Origin: Flavobacteriia bacterium
GTDB taxonomy: Bacteria > Bacteroidota > Bacteroidia > Flavobacteriales > Flavobacteriaceae
DNA: 10,664 nt
Direction: 5' to 3'
NCBI GenBank assembly: GCA_003973375.1
Contig: QNYL01000214.1
Span: 1-10,664, forward strand
The first letter of the stretch is position 1. Each line of letters opens with the position of its first letter. Below, piece by piece: positions 7,729 through 10,664 of this stretch. A program made the translations under genes and the position numbers. Under the pieces are notes generated by a model. The model saw nothing but the letters and a program-made list of their open reading frames with translations. It had not been told where the DNA came from and ran no database searches.

Positions 7729-9066
7729 ATGAAACCAAGTGAAATCATTAATAATCTGGAAGCAAAGCATCTTGGAGAAAAAGAGTATTTACAGGCTGTT
7801 CAGGAAGTTTTGGAATCAATTGAGACCATTTACAACGAAAACCCACAATATAAAACAGCCAGGATCATCGAAAGACTGGTTGAACCCGACCGTATTCTGA
7901 CATTCAGAGTTTCGTGGGTTGACGATGCAGGTAACGTACAGGTAAATTTAGGTTATCGCGTTCAGTTTAATAATGCCATAGGCCCATACAAAGGGGGTAT
8001 TCGTTTTCACCCAAGTGTGAATCTGAGCATCCTTAAATTTTTAGGTTTTGAACAGACCTTTAAGAATGCTTTAACAACGCTTCCTATGGGAGGTGCCAAA
8101 GGCGGTTCCGATTTTAATCCGAAAGGAAAATCAGATAACGAGATCATGCGATTTTGCCAGGCATTTATGCTGGAGCTTTGGAGAATTATTGGTCCTAATA
8201 CCGATGTGCCTGCAGGCGATATTGGTACAGGAGGAAGAGAAATTGGCTTTTTATACGGTATGTATAAAAAATTACAACAGGAAAATTCGGGTGTTTTAAC
8301 CGGAAAAGGCCTAAATTGGGGTGGAAGTTTGATCCGTCCTGAAGCTACAGGTTTCGGAGCAACTTATTTTACCGATGAAATGCTTAAGTTTAACAAGGAT
8401 TCGTTTAAAGGTAAGATTGTGACCATTTCCGGATTTGGTAATGTTGCCTGGGGTGTTGCCCTGAAAGTTATTGAGCTTGGAGGAAAAGTAGTAACAATAT
8501 CAGGGCCTGATGGTTATATTTATGATGAAGCAGGTCTGGATGAAGATAAGATCGAATACTTACTTGAGCTTAGGGCTTCAAATAATGATATTGTTTCACC
8601 TTATGCGGAAGAATTCCCTGAGGCTAAATTTTTCCCGGAGAAAAAACCATGGGAAGTACCTTGCGATATCGCTATGCCTTGTGCTATTCAAAACGAACTG
8701 GATGGTAATGATGCCGAACAACTAGTTAAAAATGGTGTAAAATATGTAGCTGAGGTTTCAAATATGGGATGTACTCCGGAAGCGATCGAAGTATTCCACA
8801 AAGAGAAAATCCCGTTTGCACCGGGTAAAGCAGCCAATGCAGGAGGAGTGGCAGTTTCCGGACTGGAAATGTCGCAAAATGCAATGAAACTTAACTGGAC
8901 TATTGAAGAGGTAGATGAAAAACTGCTCCGTATTATGAAATCAATCCATACCGCATGTTTGAAATTTGGTACCGAAGAAGATGGTTTTGTCGATTATGTT
9001 AAAGGAGCCAATATTGCCGGATTTATCAAAGTAGCTGATGCAATGCTGGATCAGGGAATAGTTTAA
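7729..9066 (+). CDS. gdh: Glutamate dehydrogenase, hexameric family I, NAD-type coenzyme site
   Basis: Paralogue of the gene at 3042 with the same fold and 445 residues. The substrate-site lysines Lys88, Lys112 and Lys124 and catalytic Asp164 are kept. Over the 59-residue substrate-binding stretch 80-138, 54 residues equal those of the first enzyme. The coenzyme domain differs: SGFGNVAWG (234-242) and SGPDGYIYD (258-266), the pattern of the NAD-specific Clostridium symbiosum enzyme and, as I recall it, of Porphyromonas gingivalis GDH. The segment AEVSNMGCTPEA (341-352) replaces [12 protein letters not shown]. Also unlike the first enzyme, the glycine-rich loop has Ala123 (PMGGAKGG). An NAD-linked, probably catabolic (glutamate-deaminating) role is inferred; Bacteroides NAD-type homologues have been called gdhB. 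It has its own predicted promoter. Confidence 0.94.
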   Translation: MKPSEIINNLEAKHLGEKEYLQAVQEVLESIETIYNENPQYKTARIIERLVEPDRILTFRVSWVDDAGNVQVNLGYRVQFNNAIGPYKGGIRFHPSVNLSILKFLGFEQTFKNALTTLPMGGAKGGSDFNPKGKSDNEIMRFCQAFMLELWRIIGPNTDVPAGDIGTGGREIGFLYGMYKKLQQENSGVLTGKGLNWGGSLIRPEATGFGATYFTDEMLKFNKDSFKGKIVTISGFGNVAWGVALKVIELGGKVVTISGPDGYIYDEAGLDEDKIEYLLELRASNNDIVSPYAEEFPEAKFFPEKKPWEVPCDIAMPCAIQNELDGNDAEQLVKNGVKYVAEVSNMGCTPEAIEVFHKEKIPFAPGKAANAGGVAVSGLEMSQNAMKLNWTIEEVDEKLLRIMKSIHTACLKFGTEEDGFVDYVKGANIAGFIKVADAMLDQGIV

Positions 9067-9124
9067 GGAATTATTAGGGAATAACTTGCCATTTTAACTC
9101 GTTCTTTTTTCCTTTTTCATCGTT

Positions 9125-9164
9125 AAAATATTAAACCATAGCTTAGGCTATGCTTGAATATTTT
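9125..9164. repeat. Two-stem hairpin with symmetric internal loop
   Basis: The outer stem pairs AAAATATT (9125-9132) with AATATTTT (9157-9164), 8 bp. A 4x4 internal loop (AAAC / CTTG) follows, then a perfect 6-bp stem CATAGC/GCTATG (9137-9142 / 9147-9152) closed by TTAG. It has no T-tract immediately after it and is not a typical terminator. It could be an RNA processing or stability element, a member of a dispersed intergenic repeat family, or part of a small RNA. Confidence 0.7.
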
Positions 9165-9247
9165 GCCTTGATAATAAAAAAAATAAATTCGTTATTTCCG
9201 TCAACTTATTTCATAATATTTCTTAAGAACAGATACATACTCTTATT

Positions 9248-9282
9248 AAAAAAGTTTGTCCGCTTGGGCAAACTTTTTTTTT
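9248..9282 (+). terminator. Strong intrinsic terminator between gdh and the second receiver/ATP-grasp gene
   Basis: A 14-bp stem, AAAAAAGTTTGTCC (9248-9261) with GGGCAAACTTTTTT (9266-9279), has one G-U wobble, a GCTT loop and a T-tract to 9282. The symmetric A/T flanks could allow bidirectional function. It lies 182 bases after the gdh stop and only 30 bases before the next ATG. It therefore either ends the gdh transcript or acts as an attenuator in the leader of the next gene. Confidence 0.88.
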
Positions 9283-9286
9283 CTCT

Positions 9287-9294
9287 TATCTTGC
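9287..9294 (+). promoter_or_regulatory. Candidate -7 box upstream of the second receiver/ATP-grasp gene
   Basis: TATCTTGC followed by A resembles TAnnTTTG with one T missing. A TTG at 9264-9266, in the loop and inner stem of the terminator, is exactly 20 bases upstream, the normal spacing for a -33 box. If real, the promoter overlaps the terminator and the leader would be only about 12 bases long. Confidence 0.35.
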
Positions 9295-9312
9295 AGATTA
9301 AAATCTATCGGT

Positions 9313-10664
9313 ATGAATAGTAAATTGCCCGATCTGAATACCTACGAGTTTAGAGAAGTTTCTTTTAAACATTTGATGCAGAACCGTATTTATAATGTTC
9401 TGATTATTTGTTCCTTTTACGATTTTTATCTGCTCGAAGAAGACGGAAGAATTGATGAACAGATCTTTGAAGAATATTCGGCTCTGAATCTGCGATATCC
9501 GCCTAATATTTTACATGCGTTCTCGGCAAATAGTGCCAAAACTATTATGGAAACGGATAATATTGATCTGGTTATTGTTTGGCTGGATACAGCTCAGAAA
9601 GCAGTAAATATTTCCAATGAGATCAAAGCAAATTTTCCGTTTATTCCCATTGTGGCAATCAGCCATTATTCGGATGAACTGCACAAACTTTTAGAAAAAA
9701 AATATAAGAATAATATAGATTTTGTTTTTCACTGGAATGGTAATGTGAATATTTTTATTGCCATTATCAAACTGGTGGAAGATCGTATGAATGCTGAGAA
9801 AGACATCGGGATTATAGGTGTTAAAGCTATTTTGCTGGTGGAAGATTCGATTCGTTTCTATTCGAGATATATGCCATTAATTTATAAGATCCTGATGAAT
9901 CAGACGCAGACCTTTATTCAGGACGGGCTCAATGAACACAGAAAGATCATGTCTAAAAGAGGCCGGCCAAAAGTTTTACTGGCAACAACCTATGAAGAGG
10001 GGGTTGATCTTTTTCAGAAATACAAAGAGAATCTTCTGGGGGTGATTTCTGATGTAACTTATTTTAAAGATGGTAAAAAGAACAAGCAGGCAGGATTCCA
10101 TTTTTTAGAGTATGTTAGAAAATACGATAAATATTTCCCGGTAATTATTGAATCTTCTGAGGCGAAAAATGAAAAGCGTGCTGTAGAGCTTCATGCCAAG
10201 TTTTTGCATAAGGAATCGGAAACTTTAGGTCGGGATATCAAAAAACATATTACCAGATATTTTTCTTTTGGAGATTTTGAGTTCTGGGATCCTGATAAAA
10301 AAAAGATCATTAAAAGAGCCCATGATCTTAAAAGTTTTCAAAAGGCTTTATCAGAAGTGTCACAAGAATCAATTGTTTATCATTCCAAACGTAATGATTT
10401 CTCAAAATGGTTAAAATCGAGAGCTCTTTTTCCGCTGGCCAATTTATTTGCAAAGATTAATTTTGAAGATTTTACCCGGGAAGATCACGTACGTGAATTT
10501 TTAGTGGCCGCTGTAAAGGCTTTCCGTATCTACCGTTCAAGAGGGATCATCGCTAAATTTGAAAGAGAGCAATACGATGAATATCTTGTCTTTTCCAGAA
10601 TCGGGGAGGGAGCTCTTGGCGGAAAAGGCAGTACTGATAAATTAGAAAATGCACCTTTAAGTAA
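9313..10664 (+). CDS. Second double receiver-like / PPDK-type ATP-grasp protein (3' end cut by window)
   Basis: The frame from ATG 9313 stays open for 450 codons to the window edge. It matches the protein encoded at 4503 from its start (KLPDLNTYEF against ELPDLRTYTF) through GALGGKG (codons 433-439). The first receiver-like domain is again degenerate (VWLD where a phospho-acceptor is expected). The second keeps Glu177-Asp178 (in AILLVEDS) and Asp247 (GVISDV). The ATP-grasp domain has only just begun where the window stops. After GGKG the expected RGLAFID is replaced by unrelated residues (STDKL...), so the last ~33 bases are suspect. The role is unknown, as for its paralogue. It completes a repeated gdh/large-protein arrangement and is probably transcribed separately, given the terminator just upstream. 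Confidence 0.82.
   Translation, partial: MNSKLPDLNTYEFREVSFKHLMQNRIYNVLIICSFYDFYLLEEDGRIDEQIFEEYSALNLRYPPNILHAFSANSAKTIMETDNIDLVIVWLDTAQKAVNISNEIKANFPFIPIVAISHYSDELHKLLEKKYKNNIDFVFHWNGNVNIFIAIIKLVEDRMNAEKDIGIIGVKAILLVEDSIRFYSRYMPLIYKILMNQTQTFIQDGLNEHRKIMSKRGRPKVLLATTYEEGVDLFQKYKENLLGVISDVTYFKDGKKNKQAGFHFLEYVRKYDKYFPVIIESSEAKNEKRAVELHAKFLHKESETLGRDIKKHITRYFSFGDFEFWDPDKKKIIKRAHDLKSFQKALSEVSQESIVYHSKRNDFSKWLKSRALFPLANLFAKINFEDFTREDHVREFLVAAVKAFRIYRSRGIIAKFEREQYDEYLVFSRIGEGALGGKGSTDKLENAPLS

Larger units (their letters stand above)
9067..9312 (+). other. Structured 246-base intergenic region
   Basis: No gene is seen. In order it holds a small TTATT/AATAA stem (9071-9084), the elaborate hairpin at 9125-9164, and a compact stem AAATAA/TTATTT with an ATTCG loop (9181-9197). 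Then come about 50 unassigned AT-rich bases, the strong terminator at 9248-9282 and a weak promoter-like element at 9287-9294. The first structures lie in the 3' untranslated region of the gdh transcript. It is longer and more structured than the corresponding 117-base gap after gdhA. Confidence 0.55.

Noticed and set aside
8093..8725. Two short plus-strand frames inside the second gdh
   Set aside because: They are out-of-frame readings of a well-conserved enzyme gene with no independent support.

Overview
The window looks like chromosomal DNA of a member of the Bacteroidota, most likely class Flavobacteriia. It is AT-rich, has Bacteroidota-type promoter boxes (TAnnTTTG, no sigma70-like -10/-35 pairs), lacks obvious Shine-Dalgarno sequences, and its PurM and PheS proteins are of the form I associate with that class. 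No tRNA, rRNA, CRISPR array, transposase or phage gene was seen.

Left part (1-2846, minus strand): a compact three-gene operon. pheS (phenylalanyl-tRNA synthetase alpha chain) is followed after 1 base by a small cytosolic retropepsin-like aspartic protease, and after another 19 bases by a divergent 390-residue purM (AIR synthase). The downstream end (1-183) holds a perfect 15-bp inverted repeat and a decayed direct repeat. A divergent promoter region (about 2847-3041) separates this operon from the genes on the plus strand.

Right part (3042-10664, plus strand): a tandemly duplicated two-gene block. Each block has a hexameric glutamate dehydrogenase gene followed by a gene for a large unusual protein. 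That protein has two receiver-like domains in series, then a PPDK/PEP-synthase-type ATP-grasp domain, then an unassigned C-terminal domain carrying a GPGRWGSSDPW motif. It lacks the phosphohistidine swivel and PEP-binding barrel of true PEP synthase, so it is not expected to make PEP. The two dehydrogenases differ where coenzyme choice is set: the first looks NADP-type (GSGNVAQ...SDSGG), the second NAD-type (GFGNVAW...SGPDG). A pair split between biosynthetic and catabolic roles, each with its own paralogous receiver/ATP-grasp protein, is the most interesting feature. A link between the partners is inferred only from gene order.

The second large gene is cut by the window end, and its last ~33 bases no longer match its paralogue. 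This suggests a contig-end artefact or a real break. Strong intrinsic terminators follow the first dehydrogenase gene and precede the second large gene. The 246-base gap before the latter also contains an elaborate hairpin of unknown role.
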